From Planctomycetota bacterium (GTDB lineage: Bacteria > Planctomycetota > JAJSAM01 > JAJVHW01), in contig JAJFFG010000038.1 in NCBI GenBank assembly GCA_021776825.1, positions 62,001-126,000 on the forward strand: a stretch of 64,000 nucleotides of DNA, in the 5' to 3' direction. Both the position numbers and the translations under genes were made by a program. Within the stretch, counting starts at the first letter, position 1. Every line of letters starts with the position of its first letter. The notes beneath the pieces were generated by a model. It was not told the origin of the DNA, did no database searches, and was given only the letters and a program-made list of their open reading frames with translations. Of this stretch, positions 30,101-38,673 are shown piece by piece.

Positions 30101-32666
30101 CTCCGGGGCGTCGGGCAACGGGGCGATCGACGTGAAGACCGCGTCGACGCTCGTCGTGAACTCCGCAACCCCTTCGCCGGGCGCCGCATTCGGCGATGAG
30201 GTCGTGACCATTCGGGGCGGAGGATTCACGTCGGGCGCCATCGTCGATTTCGGAACGGTGCGCGCAAGCGGCGTGCACGTCCTCGACAGCCACACGCTGC
30301 TGGTCAGGGTTCCGGCGCCGACGTCGCCGTCGCGCACGCTCGAGACGCGCGTCAACGTCAAGGTGACGCTCGCCAGTGGCTCGAACGCCACGCTGCTCGG
30401 CGGCTACGCCTACGCCGCGGACACGGGATCGTTCCGCGTCGTGACGAGCTATCCCGCGCCGGATGCGACCGGCGTGACGCGGAGCCTCGTCCGCGCCGGC
30501 CTATTGCTCTCCGCACCGATCGACACCGCGACGGCAACGTATGACGGGAGCGCCGGTACGGGTCCGAGTTCGACGGGCTTGCGATGGTTCGAGGTGAACG
30601 GTTCGGGGGTAACGGGAGGCAGCATCGCGTTCGGCCCGAACGGTCGCTGGATCGTGTTCAAGCGCAACGCGGGTTCGCTGACGTCGTCGGGTTCGTACGC
30701 ACTCGGCGCGACCAGTGCCGTGCGCTCGACGAGTTCCAATCCGCTGCGGCCCGTCGTCGAAGACAGCAGCACCGTCGAACAGATCGCATTCGACGTCCAC
30801 GCGAGCGCCACCGACACCACCGCGCCGACGCTCTCGTCGATCAGCCCCGTGAGTGCGGCGACAGGCGTCGCGCCCAGCAGCGTCGTCACGCTCACGTTCT
30901 CGGAGGCCGTGGACCCGAGCACGCTCGCGGCGAACGTTCAGCTCGAGCTCGGCAACGGCACGATCGTCGCGTCGCGCGTCGACGTCTCGGACGACTGGGA
31001 CACGGTGACGCTGACGCCGGACACCGAGCTCGCGACGAGCACGGCGCACACGGTCCGCGTGAAGTCGGGCCTGCTCGACGCGAGCGGCAACGCGATCGTC
31101 GCGCTGACGCGTACGTTCACGACCGGAACAGGGGTCGACACGACGGCGCCGACCATCGTCGACGTCCAGGTCGCTGATCTTCGATCCGACATGGACGGCT
31201 CGGGCACGTACGTCAACGCGACGGGCGTCAACACCGCATTCGACAGCTACCTCGGTCGGTCCGGATGGCGCGTCGTCGTCACGTTCGCGGACGAGGGCGG
31301 CGCGGGGATCGACCCGTCCACGTTCTCGGCCAAGGCATCGGTCGCCGTCGGCACGGCAGCCGCCAACGCGGAGCTCGCCGCGCAGTTCGTCGTGACCCAC
31401 ACGCAGGCGTCGTGGCGCGTGCCCGCCACGTTCCAGTTCACGGCGGGCGAGAACGTGACGCTCACCTTCCTCGTGAAGGACAGAGCGGCCACACCGAACA
31501 CCTCGACTTCAACGGTCATCACCTTCGATGTCGTCGACAAGGACACCCTCGCCGCCGCCACCGTGGGCGGCGACCACGATCCAATGGATGCGCGCCGCAC
31601 CTGGCTCCTGCGCGGTGACTCGGACAACTACACCGCCACATTCCACGAGCTCGCCGACAACGTGGTGACTCCAGCCGATGAGCGTGACCGCGGCGTAACG
31701 ACGACGCTGGGCGGCAACGGCATTCGCGATGTGCAGGAGGCCCTGGAGCTCGTCGGACTCAACTCCGGCAGCATGACGACGGCCGCAGCCGCGACCGTCA
31801 GTGGCACGAATCGCGGCACCAACGACATCGCCTACACGCTGTTCATGCGGTCCCACCGAGCCGCCGTGCGCGAGCGCTTCCGCATCGACGCCGACGGCAC
31901 GCGCGACGCTTCGTCACCGGACATCGAGTTCCTGATCGAGGGCGAGCAGGGATCGTTGAGCTCGCCACCGCTGTGGTCGACGACGAATGCGCAGACCAGC
32001 ACGCGCCCGTTCTCCGAGATGACCCTCGGCGGAACCGCCGGGGCCGACACGTCGCAGTTCGGACTGTCGAACTCCGTGCTCGGCCAGGCCTGGCTCGATC
32101 CGCGCAATCGGGTCGAGGTCGCGAACATCAATGACGGCACCAACAACGCGACCGGCGTGTACATGATCCACTATCTCGACTTCGAGCTGCCGAGCACGGG
32201 CCGCCTGCGCACGGAGGTGGCGGACCGCTTCCTGACGCTCTGGGGCGGCACGCCGCTGGGCGAGCACGCGAGCGACGACGACGTGCTCGCGGGGACGTTC
32301 GACCGCACGACCAGCACGAACACGACTCACAATGCGCGCTACGACGACATCATGGACGGCATCGACTTCGTGGCGCTCCTGGTCAGTTCAACGACCGCTC
32401 ATGAGGTCGGACACTCGATCGGTCTCGTCGCTGTGGGAGCCCCGAAGACTGGCCTGTTCGGCGGCGCGCACGAGAACAACACGTTCACCGAAGCGACGTC
32501 GATCTCGCCCAACACGAGTGCGCATCTGAACGTGATCGGTCCCGAGGTCATGGCCGCCGTCGCCGATCCGACCGCCGACACGGCAACGGGGTCTGCACTG
32601 GCACGCTTCAACCGAATGATCCAAGCCTGGATGCTCGGCCGACTGATGCACGACGAGGGGAAGTAG
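27129..32666 (+). CDS. tandem paralogue of the preceding giant secreted protein
   Basis: Co-linear domain order; DTDDFDIDLSEGGSLSVKLTA…; AHEVGHSIGLVAVGAPKTGLFGGAHENN. GTG 27129 truncates the expected signal peptide, so the 5' end is uncertain. Confidence 0.82.
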   Translation: MAGALLVPALSGFAGEDGVLARDGDRLSTERTSGDTDDFDIDLSEGGSLSVKLTADRRSSLVPEMTLFRPDGVEADIADFLKKSGTQKPQLKRFTPASGETGRWTLRVGGVGEGAYTIQIGVAAPTSSKTKGLVVPAGGTARVEVTADDAALLTARVKRKDGPDLTGARLLRPDGSLLPDSGQAFTAKGKSLSVKKLPLAGGFGRYVLELTGAADADTVVDVTTKVKAAKIRRRKETLPPEGRLTRASRSVVKQQDSALVIDLAGSDILPGSTVAFEGEGITVRGVEITSPSSIRATIDVASDAPYGPRGVSVRPPPLLGEVFRLREAFDVHAPDPAVAFFSPSTLRQGDLNVAVNVLGTAFRDGGALSVSGAGVTVGATSVLSASMVRVELSTAIDAPTTSRTVTWRQPEEGGGASTTAFLPLAVANPTPVLTSLEPARLGRGDVAVIVTLRGDHFREGGSVTMGDGVTVEGGTFANAGRFRVSVTVDEDATLGMRDVTYTQPASGGGAATTFADGLLIEAPAPTITSVTPTSMTRGEGPTLVTVTGADFENGGVISIEGVDLTVGATEFIDGTTVRAPATVNSGAAFGARLVSFTQPTSLGGAVGFGGSLAVHAHAPTVTAISPNQLDQRTSGTVTVTGTNFTTQGALSTSAAGVTFSNLTYLSETQVRADFDVPSDAPSGLHDVQFTQSSAAGSGTATLVDGLEILDTRVLVTSISPEDWLTGAAHFRVTVIGEHFNTGTAVSASGTGVTIHSVTVVSSTQLTLDVSVASTAALSGRDLTITPGPDGPDPRTFTNAITTVPADPTVVSFSHVALARGASSVAVTITGTNFRTGDALSASGTGVTFASVSIVSPERVTALATVTSGATLGARDLTISHATSAGGRSDTLADGVEIISATPTITSASPSSIGRAGSGGATQTLPVRVTGTGFMTGAALSVSKLTGSGLSVVNGSELVVSSTLLTATLSIAGTATPGLWDAKVSNPSALGDSGASGNGAIDVKTASTLVVNSATPSPGAAFGDEVVTIRGGGFTSGAIVDFGTVRASGVHVLDSHTLLVRVPAPTSPSRTLETRVNVKVTLASGSNATLLGGYAYAADTGSFRVVTSYPAPDATGVTRSLVRAGLLLSAPIDTATATYDGSAGTGPSSTGLRWFEVNGSGVTGGSIAFGPNGRWIVFKRNAGSLTSSGSYALGATSAVRSTSSNPLRPVVEDSSTVEQIAFDVHASATDTTAPTLSSISPVSAATGVAPSSVVTLTFSEAVDPSTLAANVQLELGNGTIVASRVDVSDDWDTVTLTPDTELATSTAHTVRVKSGLLDASGNAIVALTRTFTTGTGVDTTAPTIVDVQVADLRSDMDGSGTYVNATGVNTAFDSYLGRSGWRVVVTFADEGGAGIDPSTFSAKASVAVGTAAANAELAAQFVVTHTQASWRVPATFQFTAGENVTLTFLVKDRAATPNTSTSTVITFDVVDKDTLAAATVGGDHDPMDARRTWLLRGDSDNYTATFHELADNVVTPADERDRGVTTTLGGNGIRDVQEALELVGLNSGSMTTAAAATVSGTNRGTNDIAYTLFMRSHRAAVRERFRIDADGTRDASSPDIEFLIEGEQGSLSSPPLWSTTNAQTSTRPFSEMTLGGTAGADTSQFGLSNSVLGQAWLDPRNRVEVANINDGTNNATGVYMIHYLDFELPSTGRLRTEVADRFLTLWGGTPLGEHASDDDVLAGTFDRTTSTNTTHNARYDDIMDGIDFVALLVSSTTAHEVGHSIGLVAVGAPKTGLFGGAHENNTFTEATSISPNTSAHLNVIGPEVMAAVADPTADTATGSALARFNRMIQAWMLGRLMHDEGK

Positions 32667-32667
32667 C

Positions 32668-34336
32668 GCTAGCAGCCTGTCGGAGTTTCGGCGTCGCCGT
32701 GCGAGAGACCGCCGGCGCGACAGGCTGCTAGCGATAGACCCCGGCGTCGGGCATCAGAGCGTCGCCGCCGAGGACGATAATCTGGGCATGAGAGAGAAGG
32801 CGTTTCGGGCGTGGGAAGTGGATCAGGTCTGGCTCTTCCCGCCGTCCGTGAGGGACTTCGTCCCCGATGGTCACCTCGCGCACTTCGTGCGCGACACGGT
32901 GCGCAACGACTTGGACCTGAGCGCGATCTTTGCGCGCTACAGCGGGCGCAACGGCTACCCGCCGTACCACCCGGCGATGATGGTCTCGCTGTTGCTCTAC
33001 TCGCTGTGCCGCGGCGTGTACTCCTCGCGCAAGATCGAGCAGGCGTGCGAGGAGCGCATCGACTTCATGGCGGTGACGGGCATGGCCAAGCCCGACCACA
33101 GCACGATCTGCGCATTCCGCGACGATCACCGGCACGCGCTTGCGGGGCTCTTCGTGGGAGTGTTGGCGCTGTGCCGCGACGCGGGCATCGCGAAGATGGG
33201 CCATGTGTCGCTCGACGGCACCAAGATCCGCGCCAACGCGTCGAAGCACAAGGCGATGAGTTACAAGCGGATGAAGAAGGCGGAGCCGGAGTTGGCCGCG
33301 GTCGTGGACGAGTGGCTCGCGCAGTCCGAAGCCACCGACACGAGCGAGGACGCGGAGCACGGGCCGGATCGCCGCGGTGACGAGATGCCGGCGCACGCGA
33401 TGGAGAAGGCGCGGCGGCTGGCACGTATCCAAGCCGCAGCGGCGCGTCTCGAGGCGGACGCGGAGGCCAAGGCAGAGCGCATTGCCGCCGAGCGCGCGGC
33501 GTGGGAGAAGGAGCACGGTCGCAAGCTGGGGGGCCCCAAGCCCAAGGCGCTCGACGGCGTGCCGGAGGACAAGGCGCAGAGCAACTTTACCGATCCCGAG
33601 AGCCGGATCATGAAGACGCACGACGGCTACCAGCAGTGCTACAACGCGCAGGCGGCCGTGGATGCGGAGAGCCAGGTGATCGTGGCGGCGACGCTCACCA
33701 ACTCTTCCAACGACAGCGCGCAACTTGAGCCGCTCGTCCAGGAGATCGAGGCGCACGCGGGCCGGGCGCCGCGCGAGATCTCAGCGGACGCGGGGTACTG
33801 CTCCGAGCTGAACCTCGCGACACTCATCGAGCACGGCATCCGCGGCTACGTGGCAACGGGACGTCAGAAGCACGGGACGTCGAGCGCCACGGGCGAGAAG
33901 GAGCCGAAGGGGCCACTGACGCGGGCGATGCGGCGAAGACTCCGTCAAGGCGGCTGGCGGAGCCGCTACCGATACCGCAAGCACACGGTGGAACCGGTCT
34001 TCGGGCAGATCAACCCGTCTTCGCGCAGAGCAAAGAGTGCCGAGGCTTCCGGCGCTTTCTGCACCGAGGGCTCGAGAAGGTCTCGGCGGAGTGGACCATG
34101 CTCTGCACGGCGCACAACCTGCTGAAACTGGCCGCTGCGAGGGCGTGAGCGGGGCCGTTTCGAGCCGGATTCGGCCAGGAATCCGCTCCAGAGGGCCCGC
34201 ATCGGCCCGGGACGCCGCAGGAGGCCCGGCCGCGCCACAATTCGCCGCCGCTCGCACCCCAGTCGGCCTATAGCTAGCAGGCTGTCGCGCCAACCTGCGT
34301 GGCACGGCGAGGCCGTAACTCCGACAGCCTGCTAGC
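32668..34336. mobile_element. IS1182-like insertion sequence with hairpin termini
   Basis: Terminal hairpins 32668-32732 and 34273-34336 are imperfect inverted repeats of each other and enclose the transposase. Confidence 0.85.
32788..34148 (+). pseudogene. IS1182-family DDE transposase, C-terminus frameshifted
   Basis: MREKAFRAWEVDQVWLFPPSVRDFVPDGHLAHFVRD…HTVEPVFGQI. Frame breaks after 33997; ECRGFRRFLHRGLEKVSAEWTMLCTAHNLLKLAAARA* continues in another frame to 34148. Track ORF ends 34125. Confidence 0.88.
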
Positions 34337-34568
34337 CCGGACTATTCATGAGGCTCGCGCACTCCGTGACAACTGTCGTCCGGGAGTACAGGAGCAGCCT
34401 GGATGCGGGGGCCACGGCACGCGCAGAGAGGCCCGTCCTGAGCGAGGACAGAACGTCGAGATCAAGGCGCGCCGACAACTGCGACGCCATTCCGTCTCCG
34501 AGGAGGCGCAACGCCGAGATCGGCGGTCTGGACCGCTCAGGTGTGTGAGTCGTCATGAATAGTCCGGG
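34336..34568. repeat. MITE-like element, 233 bp, perfect TIRs, CTAG flanks
   Basis: CTAG-CCCGGACTATTCATGA … TCATGAATAGTCCGGG-CTAG; no convincing ORF inside. Confidence 0.85.
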
Positions 34569-35648
34569 CTAGGAGCCGAAGCCGCCGGCGATCCCGTCGC
34601 GCAGCACCGGGATGGTGACCAGCGGCAGCAGCACGATCAGCGTCGTCCCGCTCTGCAGCTCGACGTCCGGACCGGGGTTGTACTCGTAGCGGCCGGTCGT
34701 CTGATCACGGATGGCCAGGATCAAGGCGTCGGTGTTCTCGCGGATGCCGGCGTCACGCAGTCGGCGCCCGACCAGAGGCGACCGCGGCGGCACGCTGACC
34801 TCTTCGATCCGGAGGTTCTTGTCACGCTCGCGCAGCATCTCGTCGAGGAACTGGGTGACATGCGGCCGCAGCACCTCGTTCGCGAGTCGGGACCCGCCGA
34901 GGCGCGCGGTCGAGACAACCTCGTTCGCGCCGGCCGTGATGAGCTTGTCGCGCGCCCGCGCACCGACGCTGCGTGAGATGATCCGGAGCTTCGGGTTCGC
35001 CCCACGTGCCGTGACCACGACGAACAGGTTGTCCTTGTCCTCCGTCAGGGCCGAGACGAGGGACTTGGCACGCTCGACACCGGCGGCCAGCAGGATGTCG
35101 TCCTCGGTCGCATCCCCGACCACGAAGGGAAACGTCTCGCCGGTCTTCTCGTTCTGGAGCGCCTGGAGGCGGTCCCCGTCGAGGTCCACCGCAATGAACG
35201 GTGTGCCGGTCGCCACGAGCTCGGTGACCACGTGCACGCCGGTGCGGCCGACACCGCAGACGATCACGTGCTGTTCCAGCGCGTCGATGTTCTTCTGCAT
35301 TCGCCTCTTCCTCAGCACACCCCGCAAGTCGTTCTCCAGGATCAGTGCCGTGAACGAGGAGATGAAGTACAGGAACGTACCGATCCCCGCGATGAGCAGG
35401 ATGCTGGTGAACAGGCGCGAGTCCGGAGTGGACTCCCAGCCCTCGAGCGACTCGAGACCGAGCGTGGTGACGATCACGAGCGTCATGTAGACGCAGTCGC
35501 TGAACGCCCATCGTCCGTCGCCGATCATGTAGTAGCCGACGCTGCCGAACGCCAAGACGATCAGCAGGGCGATGAACGAGACGGTGAGCTGGCGGGTCAG
35601 GTCCTGCACAACGGAGATCCTACGGCGTCCGACGGCAGGCTCGCGCAA
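34569..35648 (-). CDS. ion-channel (2TM/P-loop) protein with TrkA-N/TrkA-C (RCK) domains
   Basis: Two TMs around a P-loop, then HVIVCGVGRTGVHVVTELVATGTPFIAVDLD and C-terminal VPPRSPLVGRRLRDAGIRENTDALILAI. Confidence 0.85.
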   Translation of the reverse strand: MREPAVGRRRISVVQDLTRQLTVSFIALLIVLAFGSVGYYMIGDGRWAFSDCVYMTLVIVTTLGLESLEGWESTPDSRLFTSILLIAGIGTFLYFISSFTALILENDLRGVLRKRRMQKNIDALEQHVIVCGVGRTGVHVVTELVATGTPFIAVDLDGDRLQALQNEKTGETFPFVVGDATEDDILLAAGVERAKSLVSALTEDKDNLFVVVTARGANPKLRIISRSVGARARDKLITAGANEVVSTARLGGSRLANEVLRPHVTQFLDEMLRERDKNLRIEEVSVPPRSPLVGRRLRDAGIRENTDALILAIRDQTTGRYEYNPGPDVELQSGTTLIVLLPLVTIPVLRDGIAGGFGS

Positions 35649-35654
35649 CTAGCC

Positions 35655-37466
35655 TCAGACGTCGAGGCCGACCGCGCGCATGAGCGCCAGAGCGTTGCTG
35701 CGGTTGACCACACCCGGGCGCATTCGGTAGTCGAAGGACATACGACCGTCCTCGAACTGATCCTCGAAGTGGACGTTCACGACGTTCGCGTCGAGGTCCT
35801 CGGCAATCCGCGCCAGTTCGAGATCGTGGGTCGTAACGAGGCCGACCGCGCCGTCGGCCAGGAGCGCCCGGACAACGGCGGCAGCTCCGATGCGGCGATC
35901 ATGGGAGTTCGTGCCGTGGAACAGTTCGTCCAGCAGGAACAAGAGCGGCGCGGAGCCATCGGAGGCCAGCGAGACGATGCGGCCGATGCGCGAGACCTCG
36001 GCGTAGAAGCGCGACTCGCCGTCGAGGAGCGAGTCGTGAACGTGGATTGACGCCCCGACGACAAGCGGCGTGAGTGTCAGCGACTCGGCTCGGACGGTGG
36101 CCCCGGCCAGCGCGAGCACGACGTTGGCGCCCACCGTCCGCAAGAGCGTGCTCTTGCCGGACATGTTCGAGCCGCTCACCACCATCACGCGATGCTCGGC
36201 GTCGATCACGACGTCGTTGCGCACCGTGCGATCCTCGCGCAGCAACGGATGACCGAGCCCGCCCGCCTGCAGCAGCGGCCCACCCTCGACAATCTCCGGG
36301 AACACGTCGGCGGGATGCTCGGCGGCGTACCCGGCGAGTGACGCGATGGCCTCGAGGCGCGCCACAGCACGCAGCCAAGTCGCGATCTGCGGCCCCGAGC
36401 GCTGTCGCCACGCTTCGAGCACGAGCGCCATCTGGAGATCCCAGAGCAGCACGATCGCGATGGGCGCGAAGAGCTGGTTCGCCCGCCAGTCGAGCCACTC
36501 GATCCGGCGGCGGAGTTCGGCGATCCGGCCCGAAGCCGGCGCACCGTCGGCATCGAGACGCGAGCGAAGCTCGGTGAGGAAGGGCGCGGCGAAGCTCTCG
36601 CGCTCGAGTCGCTCGACGAGACCGGAGAGGAGCCCCAGCTCCCGCGCCGGCGACTCCACCTTGGTGATGACCTCCTCCATCGGCGCCGTCAGCCGTCGCC
36701 GCACGACGAGACCGACGGCGAGGGCGAGGAACGCCGGGACAAGGGAGATGTCGGCGATCATCCAGGCCACGGTCAGGAGGACGGTGGGCACCGGCAGCAG
36801 GTGCAACGCGACGCGAGCCGCGCCCGTCGGAAGCGATGACGTCGCCTCGCCCCACCCCGGCAGGCCGGCCAGGCCACGCGCGGCCGCGGCGTCGGCTCCC
36901 AGAAGGGCCAGGTCTTCGCGCAGATCGAGGCGCGGTCGCAGTTCTGAGATGGCTGCGTGACGCGCCCGGATCTCGTCGGGAGACGCTCCCGCGCGCAGCC
37001 AGCTCGCGAGTTCGGCCTCACCCTGGGGAGTACGCGCGGCGTTGATCAGTTCGAAGAGCGATCCGCGACCGAACACGTCGAGGTGGTCCGAGTACGGATG
37101 CTCCGGCAGGACGAACCGCGCGCCGTCGGTGCCATCCTCGCTGCCGCAGCCGGCCCACGTCCCGTCGAGCCGCGCGAGACCGCGCAGGTGAATCGCGAGA
37201 CGGCGCTCCGCACTGAGTCGGCGCCGCGTCAGGCGGGCGTGCCACACCACCAGCGCGACGAACGCCGCAACGGGTACGAGCAACCAGGCGCCGTGGATGG
37301 CCTCGACCTGCCACACGCCGAGCAGGAGCAGTCCACCTGCGAGGAAGGTCGTCAGCCGTGCGTTGGCGAGCCGCTCCTCGGCGGCGTCGGTGACACCGAT
37401 CGCGTCGCGCGCCAGAGTGGCGCGACGCGTGTACTCGTCGGCGACCGACGTGCGCTCGCCGCTCAC
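35655..37466 (-). CDS. membrane-anchored MutS-like (MutS domain V) ATPase
   Basis: MVVSGSNMSGKSTLLRTVGANVVLALAG…LLFLLDELFHGTNSHDRRIGAAAVVRALL…VTTHDLELA; N-terminal hydrophobic segments. GTG start overlaps the upstream stop. Confidence 0.85.
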   Translation of the reverse strand: MSGERTSVADEYTRRATLARDAIGVTDAAEERLANARLTTFLAGGLLLLGVWQVEAIHGAWLLVPVAAFVALVVWHARLTRRRLSAERRLAIHLRGLARLDGTWAGCGSEDGTDGARFVLPEHPYSDHLDVFGRGSLFELINAARTPQGEAELASWLRAGASPDEIRARHAAISELRPRLDLREDLALLGADAAAARGLAGLPGWGEATSSLPTGAARVALHLLPVPTVLLTVAWMIADISLVPAFLALAVGLVVRRRLTAPMEEVITKVESPARELGLLSGLVERLERESFAAPFLTELRSRLDADGAPASGRIAELRRRIEWLDWRANQLFAPIAIVLLWDLQMALVLEAWRQRSGPQIATWLRAVARLEAIASLAGYAAEHPADVFPEIVEGGPLLQAGGLGHPLLREDRTVRNDVVIDAEHRVMVVSGSNMSGKSTLLRTVGANVVLALAGATVRAESLTLTPLVVGASIHVHDSLLDGESRFYAEVSRIGRIVSLASDGSAPLLFLLDELFHGTNSHDRRIGAAAVVRALLADGAVGLVTTHDLELARIAEDLDANVVNVHFEDQFEDGRMSFDYRMRPGVVNRSNALALMRAVGLDV

Positions 37467-38623
37467 CGGTCGCGCAGTCGCCAAGCCGCGGCGTAGAGCA
37501 GCGTCCGGTCCTCGGACGGTCCCCGCACGAAGACCACGCGCCCATTGCCGTCCACCAGGACGTCGTGGTCCCCCATCCACAGAAGACCTGGCCAGAGCAG
37601 ACCCGGCCAGGCGCCGGCGCGAAAGCCGATCACGGGAGCGTCGACACCGAGGTTCTTACGAACGTCGCGGGCGCGCTGGCGGGGCGTCGTGTCCTTGGCG
37701 CGCTCCTCGTAGCGCGGGTCGCGGGCGGTCTCGCCGTCGGGCTTCGGATCGCCGGTGTCCGACTCGGGCGTCGCGACGACGATCGGAATGCCGTGGCCGC
37801 GGTCACGCGACTCGCGACAGAGCACCGCGGCCCGACTCGCGTCCCAACTGCGCATCAGATCGACAAAGGCGATGATGTGCGGTAGCGCCGTCGTGGTCGG
37901 TCCCTCGAGCAGGGCCCCCTCAGTCCAGGCCGGTTCGGTCGGAAGCGGTGGCGCGACGAGCGCGCGCAGTTTCACCCGAGCGTCGCGGCCGGCGCTGGCC
38001 TCGGCCCCGCAGCAGTTGCGGAGCTCATCCGGGACGGCGGCGTCGGCGCGACGGTAGAGATCGCCTGCGGCGTGGCGATCGTCGCCGATCAGTGCCAGGT
38101 CGCCCATCTGCACCAGCAGCCGGGGCCGGTGCATCACGGGCGACGCATCGAGGAGCTCGCGGGCACGCGACGTGGCTCGATCGATGCGACCGGCCATGAC
38201 GTACGCGAGCACCAGATCCGGGTGGTGGAACACCAGCCGCGCCCGCTCGCTTCCAACCTGATCGAGGAGTCGCTCTAGCGAGGTCACCGCGCGCGCGCCG
38301 TCGCCCTGTTCGAACGCGGCCTCGCTCACGGCGATCAATCCGGACTCGACGATCGCGGCGTCCTGACCGGCGGTCCAAGCCTCCCAGCGCGTGGCCTCGA
38401 ATCGAGAGACGAAGCCCTGCTTCTGCTCCTCGACCCGAGCCTGCCAGGCGCGCACGGCGCGGTGATACTCCGTGCGATCGCCCTCGCGCGGCGCGAGCGG
38501 CGGATCGCCGAGGACGGCCCGATACGCGGCGTAGGCGCGTCGCACCGGCTCACGAACGTCGTCCTCCGCGCCCGCAGGGACGAGGAGGGCAAGACAGAGC
38601 AACGGAGCGAGCAGCCGGCGCAT
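37463..38623 (-). CDS. secreted TPR/thioredoxin-like protein
   Basis: Signal MRRLLAPLLCLALLVPAGA; C-terminal DHDVLVDGNGRVVFVRGPSED resembles a redoxin end. Confidence 0.55.
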   Translation of the reverse strand: MRRLLAPLLCLALLVPAGAEDDVREPVRRAYAAYRAVLGDPPLAPREGDRTEYHRAVRAWQARVEEQKQGFVSRFEATRWEAWTAGQDAAIVESGLIAVSEAAFEQGDGARAVTSLERLLDQVGSERARLVFHHPDLVLAYVMAGRIDRATSRARELLDASPVMHRPRLLVQMGDLALIGDDRHAAGDLYRRADAAVPDELRNCCGAEASAGRDARVKLRALVAPPLPTEPAWTEGALLEGPTTTALPHIIAFVDLMRSWDASRAAVLCRESRDRGHGIPIVVATPESDTGDPKPDGETARDPRYEERAKDTTPRQRARDVRKNLGVDAPVIGFRAGAWPGLLWPGLLWMGDHDVLVDGNGRVVFVRGPSEDRTLLYAAAWRLRDR

Positions 38624-38673
38624 CGTCTCCAACCTATCCGCGCCCAGCGTCGCGACTCGGCTACCTTCTGCGC

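Noticed and set aside
34332-34556. 74-aa minus-strand ORF inside the MITE-like element
   Set aside because: Composed of TIR and interior sequence, no recognised domain, and the second 233-bp element has no counterpart ORF.
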